In this document: in pieces, positions 1 through 5,988 of the stretch | Numbering within the stretch: position 1 is the first letter of the stretch | Layout of the letters: the number at the start of each line of letters is the position of its first letter | From: Melioribacteraceae bacterium | Lineage (GTDB): Bacteria; Bacteroidota; Ignavibacteria; Ignavibacteriales; Melioribacteraceae | Length of the DNA: 6,105 nt | NCBI GenBank assembly: GCA_015486905.1 | Contig: WFQV01000171.1 | Location: 1-6,105 of the forward strand | Direction: 5' to 3' | Made by a program: the position numbers and the translations under genes | Notes under the pieces: model-generated | Database searches by the model: none | The model's input: only the letters and a program-made list of their open reading frames with translations | What the model was told of the DNA's origin: nothing

Positions 1-204
1 CAAGGAATTCCAGAGAACGAAATTCAATTGCTTTTTAAACCTTTCAGCAAAATAAGCACCAAAACCACCGGGGGTGAATCAAGTATAGGTTTGGGCCTGA
101 ATATTGTTAAGAAAATTATTGATGGTCACAGCGGTAAGGTTTGGGCGGAAAGCCAAGTGGGAAAGGGAAGTAAATTTTATTTCTCTTTGCCTTTGCAAAA
201 TTGA
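1..204 (+). CDS. Sensor histidine kinase, C-terminal end (5'-truncated by window edge)
   Basis: Frame 1 is open from the first base to the TGA at 202-204, giving 67 residues. The fragment begins inside the G1 box of a GHKL ATPase (QGIP, the end of the usual DxGxGIP), continues with an F-box-like stretch (LLFKPFSKISTKTTGGE), and then has a clear G2 box (SSIGLGLNIVKKI). It closes with the beta-strand ending normal for these kinases (GSKFYFSLPL). This is the ATP-binding half of a HATPase_c domain, which phosphorylates the HisKA histidine. The sensor part, the phosphorylated His and the start lie outside the window, so the signal and family subtype cannot be told. No receiver domain is attached at the C terminus. 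Nothing overlaps it; a repeat-bearing spacer of about 390 bp follows, so it is probably not in the same transcript as the 1967 kinase. It looks intact as far as visible. Confidence 0.9.
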   Translation, partial: QGIPENEIQLLFKPFSKISTKTTGGESSIGLGLNIVKKIIDGHSGKVWAESQVGKGSKFYFSLPLQN

Positions 205-233
205 ATAGGAATACTGAATGCGTGACGAGTAAC

Positions 234-268
234 TTGATTGGATGATTGGATGAATGGATTGTCCGCCT
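234..268 (+). repeat. GGAT-rich interspersed repeat, left copy
   Basis: A run of TTGGATGA-like units ends in TGGATTGTCCGCCT (255-268). The last 14 bases recur exactly in reverse complement at 1692-1705, and the GGAT-rich part before them is also matched approximately there. The two copies therefore bracket the broken PAS gene in inverted orientation. A partial further copy (TTGGATAATTGAATGATTG) lies at 304-322. This looks like a dispersed intergenic repeat; its function is unknown. Confidence 0.65.
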
Positions 269-345
269 ACATCATCGCTACACTTGGGCTTCGGCGTGAC
301 AAGTTGGATAATTGAATGATTGTTCTGTTATTTTTTGATTAGAGA

Positions 346-380
346 TTGAGGTTAAGGTTGAGGTTGAGGTTAAGGTTGAG
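346..380 (+). repeat. TTRAGG hexamer tandem array
   Basis: Nearly six consecutive 6-bp units read TTGAGG, TTAAGG, TTGAGG, TTGAGG, TTAAGG, TTGAG. The only variation is G/A at the third position. It is a microsatellite-like spacer element outside any gene, so slippage would not alter a protein. A role is not evident. Confidence 0.8.
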
Positions 381-485
381 ACTTGCTGCCGATTACAGAA
401 AAAAAAGTGTGCAAAATAATTTGAACAAAGCTCCACACTGGCAAAATGTCATTAAACATTAGCTTTAGCTCGGGCGTTGTGAGAG

Positions 486-502
486 AAAACACTAAGTGTT
501 TT
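486..502. promoter_or_regulatory. Perfect palindrome AAAACACT-A-AGTGTTTT, possible operator or weak terminator
   Basis: Two perfect 8-bp arms flank a single central A. The symmetry suits a dimeric regulator site. An eight-T run follows at 511-518, so an AT-rich terminator for the upstream kinase transcript is also possible. Against this, the stem is weak, the one-base centre would need some pairs to open into a loop, and the T-run is set back by about eight bases. It lies about 95 bp upstream of the broken PAS gene start. The palindrome is seen directly; its role is a guess. Confidence 0.35.
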
Positions 503-546
503 GGTGAGATTTTTTTTGCTTGTCCTGCTAAAGGTTTGAACCTGAA

Positions 547-559
547 CCGCCAACGGCGG
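547..559 (+). other. Short GC hairpin in the leader of the PAS pseudogene
   Basis: CCGCC-AAC-GGCGG forms a five-pair GC stem with a three-base loop, standing out in AT-rich surroundings. It ends about 22 bases before the AAGGA of the next gene. It is not followed directly by a T-run, so it is a poor terminator. Similar small GC hairpins occur in the other spacers (1765-1777, 5960-5971, 6079-6094), suggesting a class of spacer hairpin rather than a gene-specific control element. Confidence 0.4.
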
Positions 560-596
560 GGAAAATAGTGACAAAGCTTCGAAGGAAAGTAATAAA

Positions 597-1630
597 ATGA
601 AAAATTTAGAGTTATTAAACAATGAATTAAAAAATTCGATTGCCGAACTAATCGGTTCATTAATAAAACGTAAATTAGATGTATCCAAAAAGGTATTAAA
701 TGAAATGAGAAAAATTCAGAAACTTTACAATGAATCGATGAAAATTTCCGAAAAACGATTTAGTGAATTGGTACATCGTTCTCCCGTTCCCATTGCTATT
801 TATGAAGCTGTTAATAACGGCGATGATTTTGTTTTTGTCGAATTTAACCCGGCCGCCGAAAAAGTGGAAAAGATTAAAAAGAAAGATTTGCTCGGCAAAA
901 AGGTTACCAAAGTTTTCCCAGGAGTAAAGGAATTCGGTTTGCTAAGTGTTTTTAAGGAGGTTTGGGAAACGGGAAAAGCAAGGCATTATCCGCTAAAGAT
1001 TTACAAGGGCGATAGAATGCCGGTTACAAAGAAAATGATGTGTTTAAACTCCCTTCGGGTAGTATAGTTGCTATTTACAGGGATTTAACGGAGCAAATGA
1101 TTGCCTAGGAGAAAATAAGAACAAGCGAAGAAAAATACCGTAATCTTTTTAACGGTCTCGACGATGCCGTGTTTATTCATCCTTTTCGGGAAGAAGGTTT
1201 TGACAAGTTTATTGAAGTTAACAACATTGCTTGTAAACGCTTAGGTTACACTCGAAAGGAGCTTTTAAATATGAGCGCTGCGGATATTTTCTCAAAAGAA
1301 AGTGTTAGAGAATGTGGTTCGAAAAGCAGCAGGGAAATAATGTCAAAAACAAAAAGGAGGATTTTTAAAGCTGTTCATATTACTAAAAAGGGTAAGAGGA
1401 TTCCGGTTGAAAACTTCTTTGAATTTAATGGTGAAAAGGTAATTATTAGTGTTGCAAGGGATATTACGGAACGATTAAAAGCCGATGAAGAAATACGAAA
1501 CAGAATGAAGGAGCTTGAAAAGTTTAGCAAATCGATGGTCGGCAGAGAATTGAAGATGGTTGAATTGAAGAAAAGAATTAATGAACTTAGAGCCAAGCTG
1601 GGGATGAAACCAAAATACAAAATGCAATAG
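597..1630 (+). pseudogene. Tandem PAS-domain sensor protein without kinase, broken by a frameshift and an amber stop
   Basis: The ATG at 597 is preceded by AAGGA (582-586) and an in-frame TGA at 543-545, so the start is sound. The first frame runs to TAG 1065-1067 (156 aa): an N-terminal helical stretch (about 1-50), then PAS1 from SEKRF through GKKVTKVFPGVKEFG to YKGDRM. After 1019 the sense continues one frame back as GYKENDVFKLPSGSIVAIYRD. Family members of this PAS type read DR-x-TG-W/Y-x-EN there, so one lost base (probably A in ATG-ACC-GGT) explains the shift. That frame then meets TAG at 1106-1108, before EKIRTSEEKYRNLF, which opens PAS2 (ending SVARDITERLKAD, about 1456-1494). A coiled-coil tail with VGRELKMVELKKRINEL follows, to the stop at 1628-1630. 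Repaired length is about 344 aa. No HisKA, ATPase or output domain and no membrane segment are present. The GTG at 1169 lies inside PAS2 and is not a credible start. Two independent lesions favour real decay; the fragments could still be translated. Confidence 0.85.
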
Positions 1631-1691
1631 ACAAAAATCAGAGAACAGAAAGAAACAGGGTGGCTCAACGTAGCCCGAAAGATGCGAGGGA

Positions 1692-1731
1692 AGGCGGACA
1701 ATCCAATTATCCAGTCATCCAACCATCCAAG
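1692..1731 (-). repeat. GGAT-rich interspersed repeat, right (inverted) copy
   Basis: Reverse-complemented, this reads CTTGGATGGTTGGATGACT, then GGATAATTGGATTGTCCGCCT. It shares the 14-base TGGATTGTCCGCCT exactly with 255-268, plus a similar GGATGA-rich run. Together the two copies enclose about 1.4 kb containing only spacer and the PAS pseudogene. It begins 61 bases after the pseudogene stop. Confidence 0.65.
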
Positions 1732-1764
1732 ATTTTAGTTTTGGCAAGAATCAACTTGTACCCC

Positions 1765-1777
1765 CCGCATTCTGCGG
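1765..1777 (+). other. GC hairpin CCGCA-TTC-TGCGG
   Basis: A five-pair stem with a three-base loop, preceded by a C-run (1761-1766). No T-run follows, so it is not a canonical intrinsic terminator. It may be part of a longer dispersed spacer repeat. Confidence 0.35.
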
Positions 1778-1793
1778 AGTAGCAATGGCGGAA

Positions 1794-1835
1794 ATTCTTC
1801 ATTCTTCATTTTTAATTCTTAATTCTTAATTAAAT
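1794..1835 (+). repeat. Heptameric tandem array (ATTCTTM type), left copy of inverted pair
   Basis: Six 7-bp units follow one another: ATTCTTC, ATTCTTC, ATTTTTA, ATTCTTA, ATTCTTA, ATTAAAT. The 17 bases at 1815-1831 recur exactly in reverse complement at 5972-5988, just past the receiver gene. The kinase-receiver pair is therefore bracketed by inverted copies of this element. Confidence 0.75.
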
Positions 1836-1966
1836 AATTGCCTCCTGTTTACATTGCATAAGATATTTTAATTTGTTAACTTTAATAAATAAAATCGTGT
1901 TAATAAAAATTCATTGAGCGATTAAATACACTATTTTTTTGAATTTTACGGGTCAAAAAAATATTC

Positions 1967-4900
1967 ATGGATGAAGAAGTATATCGGCGGATTGTTGACT
2001 TTTTACCCTTCCCGGCAATGATTCACCAAGACATGAAAGTCGCTTACGCAAACGACATTGCAGCAAAGAACTTTGGTAGTGAAACAAAAGAGGAACTAAT
2101 CGGTAAACCGATACTCTCTTTTATGTCCAAGGAATCTCTGCAAATTGCAAAGCAAAGAATTGAATTAATGTTGGAGAAAGGTACTGCTGTTGAGCCTCTT
2201 ATTGAAAAAGTACTCCGTAAAAACGGGGATGTAATAGAAATAGAAATAACCGCTTTCCCCATTACTTACAAAGGTAAACCTGCAATTTTTCTTGTGGCTC
2301 AGGATAGAACTCCTATTAAAAGAGCTTACGATGAAATTAAAGAAAAAAACATTGAATTGGGAAATATTAGGAAAGCCAATCTTAATATTATTGAAGATTT
2401 GACTCTCGAAATTAAAGAGAAGAAGAAAATTGAAGAAAAACTAAGGGCGAGCGAAGAAAAATTTCGTACAATTTTTGAATCTTCTCCTGATGCCGTCTTT
2501 ATTATGAAAAACGAGGTCTTCGTCGATTGCAATAAAGCCGCCTTAAAAATGTTTGATTGTAAAAAAGAAGACTTAATTGGCAAGACACCGGTAGATTTTT
2601 CTCCTGAATTTCAACCGGATGGTAAACCTTCAATTAAAAAAGCTCAAAGTTTTATTAAAAATGCTTATCTCGGATACCCTCAGTTCTTAGAATGGCGGCA
2701 TTTAAAATTGAACGGTGAAACATTTGATGCCGAAGTCAGATTAACGAGATTTAAATTAGGCAAGGAGAAATATTTAAGTGTTATCGTTCGGGACATTTCC
2801 GAACGTAAAAGAATGATAGAAAACCTCGAAGAAAACGAAGAGCGCTTTAGAACACTTGCTTCTTCTACCTCAACGGCAATCTTTGTTTATCAAGGAGAAA
2901 GATTTATTTACGGCAATAAAGCCACATTAAAATTAATCGGTTATTCGGAAAAAGCGTTTACTCAAGTTCGTTTTTGGGATGTGGTTCACCCCGATTTTAA
3001 AGAGCTTATCCGCCGGCGCGGGATGGCAAGGCAACGGGGTGAAAAAGTGCCTAATAGATATGAGTTTAAGATAATTACAAAAGACGGGGAAGAACGGTGG
3101 ATTGACTTTACTGCAGGGAAAATTATTTGGAAAGGCAAACCCGCCGCCATAGGTACGGCGTTCGATATTACCAATAGGAAAATAGCCGAAGAATATTTAA
3201 AAGAGAGCGAAGAAAGGTTTCGCTCACTTGCCGAACTTTTACCCGTAGCTGTTTTTGAAACAGACTTAAATATTAAAATTATTTATGCAAATAGAAAGGC
3301 TTTTGAACTTTTTAAGTTCACCGATAGAGATTTGAAAAAAGGCATTGACGGATTAAAATTAATTGGAGAAAACGATAGAGAGAGGGCTGTTAAAAATGTT
3401 AGAGTAATTTATGAAAAAGGACTTTCAGGATTTGCCGAATATACGGCGGTAAAGAAGGACGGCACAACTTTCCCAACGATTTTTAGGACCAACACCATTG
3501 TTAAAAACGGAAAAGTAATAGGATTAAGAGGCGTTGTTGAAGATATTACTCAGCAAAAAAGGAGCGAAGCAATCTTAAGAATACAGTATGAAATTGCTCA
3601 TGCCGTTTCAACAGCGAAAAATCTCGAAGAACTTTTTAATATTGTTCAAACGGAATTAAATCAACTTATTGATTCAAGTAATTTGTATTATGCCGAATAT
3701 GATAAGGAGCATAATAAATTTGTAGCTCCTTTTGAAAGAGACGAAAAAGACAATATTGCCGAATGGGTAGCCGAAGGTTCGTTGTCGGGTTATTTAGTGA
3801 AAAAGGGCAAAGTACTTTTACTTAATAAGGTTAAAATAGAAGAAATGAGTAAATCGGGGGAGATCCAAGAAGTAGGCACTTTACCCGAACAATGGCTTGG
3901 TACGCCGATTAAATCCAAAGGGAAAATTATCGGAGTCCTTGCAATTCAAAGCTATAAAAACCCCAAGGCGTACGACAAATATTCGGCGGATATTTTGGAA
4001 ATAATTGCAAATCAAATTAGTTCATATATTGAACAAAAGAAAATTGAAATGGAAGCGCTTAAGCTTTCACGTGCGGTAGAGGAAAGTCCTAGCGCTATTT
4101 TTATTACCGACACCGATTGGAGAATTCAGTACGCAAATCCGAAGCTGTCCGAGATTTCCGGCTATTCTAATGAAGAGTTAATCGGGCGAAAAACAAGCAT
4201 CTTTAAATCCGGTATGCACAGTGATTTTTATCTGGAATATATGAAAGAAGCCGTTGCTAAAGGCAGCGATTGGGCCGGAGAATTCGTTAATAAAAAGAAG
4301 AACGGCGAACTCTTCTGGGTTAGGTCTTCCGTCTCTCCATTACTGAATGATAAGGGGCATATTGTTAATTACATTATCGTTCAGGAAGATATTACGGAAA
4401 AGAAAAAGATGGAAGAAAAGTTAATGGAATCCGAAGCACACTTCCGCTCCGTGTGGGAAAATTCCCACGATGCAATGAGGTTGGTAAATTCCAAAGGTGA
4501 AATAGTCGATGTTAATAATGCATTTTGTGAACTGGTTGGAAAGAGTAAAAACGAATTATTAGGAAAGCCATATTTTGTTATTTACAAAAATTTTCAAGTG
4601 GAAAAAGGGGTTGAAATTTTTCCCAAGAGATTTAATGATGTAGAAAAACAAACAAAATTTGAATCGGAGGTTCAGCTGTGGAACGGCAAGAGATATTGGC
4701 TTGAGTTGTCTAACTCGGTTCTGAAATTCAAAGACAAATCTCCACTAATGTTAAGCATAATCCGTGATATTAGCCAAAGGAAAGAGATGATTTGGGCTAC
4801 AATCGAGGCAAAAGAGAAAGCGGAGGAAATGAACAGAATTAAAACCCAATTCTTTATTTACATGAGCCACGAATTGAGAACTCCTTTTATGGGAATAATG

Positions 4901-5530
4901 GGTTATGCTCAATTATTAAGCGACGAATTAAAAGACCCGCTTTTACAATCAATGACGAAGGGAATCATAAACACTTCCAAACGAATGCTTGATACGTTAA
5001 ATAATATTTTAGATGTTACCAAGCTTGAGTTTGACCAAAACGAAATGGTTTATTCGGACGTTAATCTCGGAGAAGCCGTATTGGATGTTTACAATAATTT
5101 CCTTGTAGCCGCTAGAGAGAAAAATATTAAGTTGATTAAAAAAATTCCGAAGGAGGAAATTACATTCAAAACCGACAGAAGAATCATTTACGGAATCTTG
5201 AATAATCTTGTTAACAATGCCGTTAAATTTACGGATTCGGGTTTTGTTGAAATAAAGCTTAATCGATTGAACCTGAAGAATAATCAAGCAATACGTCTTA
5301 CAATAAAAGATACGGGTGTGGGGATACCCATTGAAAAACAGAAGTTAATTTGGGAGGAATTCCGTCAGGCAAGCGAAGGTACTGCACGTGCTTACCAGGG
5401 CTCAGGCTTGGGATTAACGATTGTTAAAAAGTATGTTGAAATGCTTAACGGGAAGATTACGTTAAAAAGCGAGGAGAATAAGGGAAGTACATTCATTGTG
5501 GAGTTGCCGATTGACGGGAATAATGTTTAA
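1967..5530 (+). CDS. Soluble multi-PAS/GAF sensor histidine kinase (1187 aa)
   Basis: This predicted cytosolic sensor autophosphorylates a histidine in response to ligands of its sensor array and passes the phosphate to a receiver, most likely the next gene's product. Order by residue: PAS1 about 5-115; coiled coil 116-161; PAS2 162-283 (RDISERKR end); PAS3 290-406 (FDITNRK); PAS4 414-532 (EDITQQKR); GAF 536-690; PAS5 698-815, a NifL-like subtype by its FKSG...FY and W-x-GEF-x-N-x-KKNG pattern; PAS6 822-941; HisKA 958-1022 with His968 in SHELRTP; HATPase about 1066-1183. ATPase motifs are complete: N box N1083/N1084, G1 DTGVGIP at 1115-1121, F box near WEEFRQAS, G2 GSGLGL from 1145. Glu969 and Thr972 fit the ExxT motif linked to phosphatase activity in HisKA kinases. 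There is no signal peptide, membrane segment or attached receiver. The ATG is the first after an in-frame TGA at 1940-1942; it has no Shine-Dalgarno, only an A-rich leader, as is common in Bacteroidota. The ligands cannot be told. Confidence 0.95.
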   Translation: MDEEVYRRIVDFLPFPAMIHQDMKVAYANDIAAKNFGSETKEELIGKPILSFMSKESLQIAKQRIELMLEKGTAVEPLIEKVLRKNGDVIEIEITAFPITYKGKPAIFLVAQDRTPIKRAYDEIKEKNIELGNIRKANLNIIEDLTLEIKEKKKIEEKLRASEEKFRTIFESSPDAVFIMKNEVFVDCNKAALKMFDCKKEDLIGKTPVDFSPEFQPDGKPSIKKAQSFIKNAYLGYPQFLEWRHLKLNGETFDAEVRLTRFKLGKEKYLSVIVRDISERKRMIENLEENEERFRTLASSTSTAIFVYQGERFIYGNKATLKLIGYSEKAFTQVRFWDVVHPDFKELIRRRGMARQRGEKVPNRYEFKIITKDGEERWIDFTAGKIIWKGKPAAIGTAFDITNRKIAEEYLKESEERFRSLAELLPVAVFETDLNIKIIYANRKAFELFKFTDRDLKKGIDGLKLIGENDRERAVKNVRVIYEKGLSGFAEYTAVKKDGTTFPTIFRTNTIVKNGKVIGLRGVVEDITQQKRSEAILRIQYEIAHAVSTAKNLEELFNIVQTELNQLIDSSNLYYAEYDKEHNKFVAPFERDEKDNIAEWVAEGSLSGYLVKKGKVLLLNKVKIEEMSKSGEIQEVGTLPEQWLGTPIKSKGKIIGVLAIQSYKNPKAYDKYSADILEIIANQISSYIEQKKIEMEALKLSRAVEESPSAIFITDTDWRIQYANPKLSEISGYSNEELIGRKTSIFKSGMHSDFYLEYMKEAVAKGSDWAGEFVNKKKNGELFWVRSSVSPLLNDKGHIVNYIIVQEDITEKKKMEEKLMESEAHFRSVWENSHDAMRLVNSKGEIVDVNNAFCELVGKSKNELLGKPYFVIYKNFQVEKGVEIFPKRFNDVEKQTKFESEVQLWNGKRYWLELSNSVLKFKDKSPLMLSIIRDISQRKEMIWATIEAKEKAEEMNRIKTQFFIYMSHELRTPFMGIMGYAQLLSDELKDPLLQSMTKGIINTSKRMLDTLNNILDVTKLEFDQNEMVYSDVNLGEAVLDVYNNFLVAAREKNIKLIKKIPKEEITFKTDRRIIYGILNNLVNNAVKFTDSGFVEIKLNRLNLKNNQAIRLTIKDTGVGIPIEKQKLIWEEFRQASEGTARAYQGSGLGLTIVKKYVEMLNGKITLKSEENKGSTFIVELPIDGNNV

Positions 5531-5534
5531 TTTT

Positions 5535-5540
5535 AAGGGG
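5535..5540 (+). promoter_or_regulatory. Ribosome binding site of the receiver gene
   Basis: AAGGGG lies 8 bases before the ATG at 5549, entirely within the 18-bp gap after the kinase stop. This supports the chosen start and independent initiation within a shared transcript. It contrasts with the kinase gene, which lacks such a site. Confidence 0.6.
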
Positions 5541-5548
5541 TTTTAAAA

Positions 5549-5953
5549 ATGATTGAAGAAAGCAACAAGAAAAAATTGCTTTACGTCGAGGATGACCAGC
5601 CGTCATTGGATACGGTTAGTTTACTGATTAAAAAATGGTACAATGTTGACACGGCATCGAATGCCGAAGAAGCATTGGAGAAAGTAAAGAACAACGAGTA
5701 TGCTGCAATATTAATGGATATTAACTTAGGGTTCGGTATGAACGGAATAGAACTTACAGATCACATCAGGGAAGTTCCGGGTTACAAAGAAACTCCGGTT
5801 ATTGCAGTTACTGCTTTTGCGAGTATTACGGAAAAAAGAGAAATTATGTCACATCAATTAACTCATTATATTTCCAAGCCGTTCTTCCGAGAGGACTTGT
5901 TAAAAATAATCGACGAAGCAATAAACGGAAGAGAAAATAAAATTTATGAATAG
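5549..5953 (+). CDS. Single-domain (CheY-like) response regulator
   Basis: A 134-residue stand-alone receiver that accepts phosphate on an aspartate, probably from the kinase encoded 18 bp upstream. All signature residues are present: acidic pocket E14-D15-D16 (LLYVEDD), phospho-acceptor Asp57 (AAILMDINL), Thr88 (VIAVTAF) and Lys110 in YISKPF. The loop after Asp57 reads GFGMNGIEL, slightly longer than the minimal M-P-x-M-DG form but common in kinase-linked receivers. Residues after about 126 are a short charged tail (GRENKIYE). No DNA-binding, GGDEF, HD-GYP or other output domain follows before the TAG stop, so it should act by protein contact or as an intermediate in a phosphorelay to another histidine protein. 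The ATG at 5549 is supported by AAGGGG. Tight spacing and the same strand as the kinase indicate one operon. The partner assignment is inference from position. Confidence 0.93.
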   Translation: MIEESNKKKLLYVEDDQPSLDTVSLLIKKWYNVDTASNAEEALEKVKNNEYAAILMDINLGFGMNGIELTDHIREVPGYKETPVIAVTAFASITEKREIMSHQLTHYISKPFFREDLLKIIDEAINGRENKIYE

Positions 5954-5959
5954 CATATC

Positions 5960-5971
5960 GCGGCAAGCCGC
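5960..5971 (+). other. Short GC palindrome GCGGC-AA-GCCGC after the operon
   Basis: A perfect inverted repeat with five-base arms lies 7 bases after the receiver stop. With a realistic four-base loop it would form a four-pair GC stem. The place suits transcript end processing or termination, but no T-run follows (the next bases are AATTAAGAAT), so I do not call it an intrinsic terminator. Confidence 0.35.
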
Positions 5972-5988
5972 AATTAAGAATTAAGAAT
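5972..5988 (-). repeat. AATTAAGAAT repeat, right (inverted) copy
   Basis: The 17 bases AATTAAGAATTAAGAAT are the exact reverse complement of 1815-1831 and contain two TAAGAAT heptamers. This copy is shorter than the left one. It begins 19 bases after the receiver stop, so the pair of copies encloses the kinase-receiver operon closely. Confidence 0.7.

Larger units (their letters stand above)
205..596. other. Gene-free spacer with several repeats and palindromes
   Basis: No convincing gene lies here on either strand. The minus-strand open frames that cross it have low-complexity, Phe/Leu/Ser-rich translations and run into the coding strand of the 597 gene, so I treat them as chance. The spacer has a layered structure: GGAT-rich repeat (234-268), an imperfect direct repeat GCGTGACRAGT (220-230 and 294-304), a TTRAGG hexamer array (346-380), a perfect palindrome (486-502) followed by a T-run at 511-518, and a GC hairpin (547-559) just before the ribosome binding site of the next gene. 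I see no confident promoter. Confidence 0.7.
1631..1966. other. Gene-free spacer with repeats and AT-rich leader
   Basis: No gene is seen on either strand. In order it holds an unremarkable stretch (1631-1690), the inverted copy of the GGAT/GTCCGCC repeat (1692-1731), a GC hairpin (1765-1777), a heptameric ATTCTTA array (1794-1835) and about 130 bp of very AT-rich DNA leading to the large kinase. I looked for a sigma70-like pair and for a Bacteroidota-type TTTG / TAnnTTTG pair in 1836-1966. TTTG at 1872-1875 has no partner at the right distance, and TAAAAT at 1890-1895 has only a poor -35 (TTTAAT at 1867-1872). The kinase promoter is probably here but cannot be placed. Confidence 0.65.

Noticed and set aside
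205..596. CRISPR array or origin-like iterons in the repeated spacer
   Set aside because: The repeats are 6-bp or loosely GGAT-rich without constant unique spacers, and there are no cas genes or replication initiator.
370..688. Open reading frames of 96 and 78 codons on the minus strand over the first spacer
   Set aside because: Low-complexity translations without recognisable domains, antisense to the start of the PAS gene, and covering the palindrome, hairpin and array; best seen as chance.
1017..1067. Programmed ribosomal frameshift joining the two PAS halves
   Set aside because: There is no slippery heptamer at the break, and even a shifted ribosome would stop at TAG 1106-1108.
1169..1630. 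A separate gene starting at GTG 1169
   Set aside because: The GTG falls inside PAS2 after the conserved LDDAV segment, and the same frame holds matching PAS sequence upstream to 1109, so it is the second half of the broken gene.
1375..1722. Minus-strand open frame of 115 codons
   Set aside because: Antisense shadow of the PAS2 and coiled-coil region; it runs through the GGAT repeat and resembles no family.
234..1731. Insertion sequence defined by the inverted repeats
   Set aside because: No transposase remnant, no terminal target duplication, and the repeat itself is low-complexity.
2044..5287. Four minus-strand open frames inside the kinase gene (2044-2262, 2326-2583, 2986-3174, 5009-5287)
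   Set aside because: They lie antisense to conserved PAS and ATPase motifs of an intact 1187-residue frame; no independent coding evidence.
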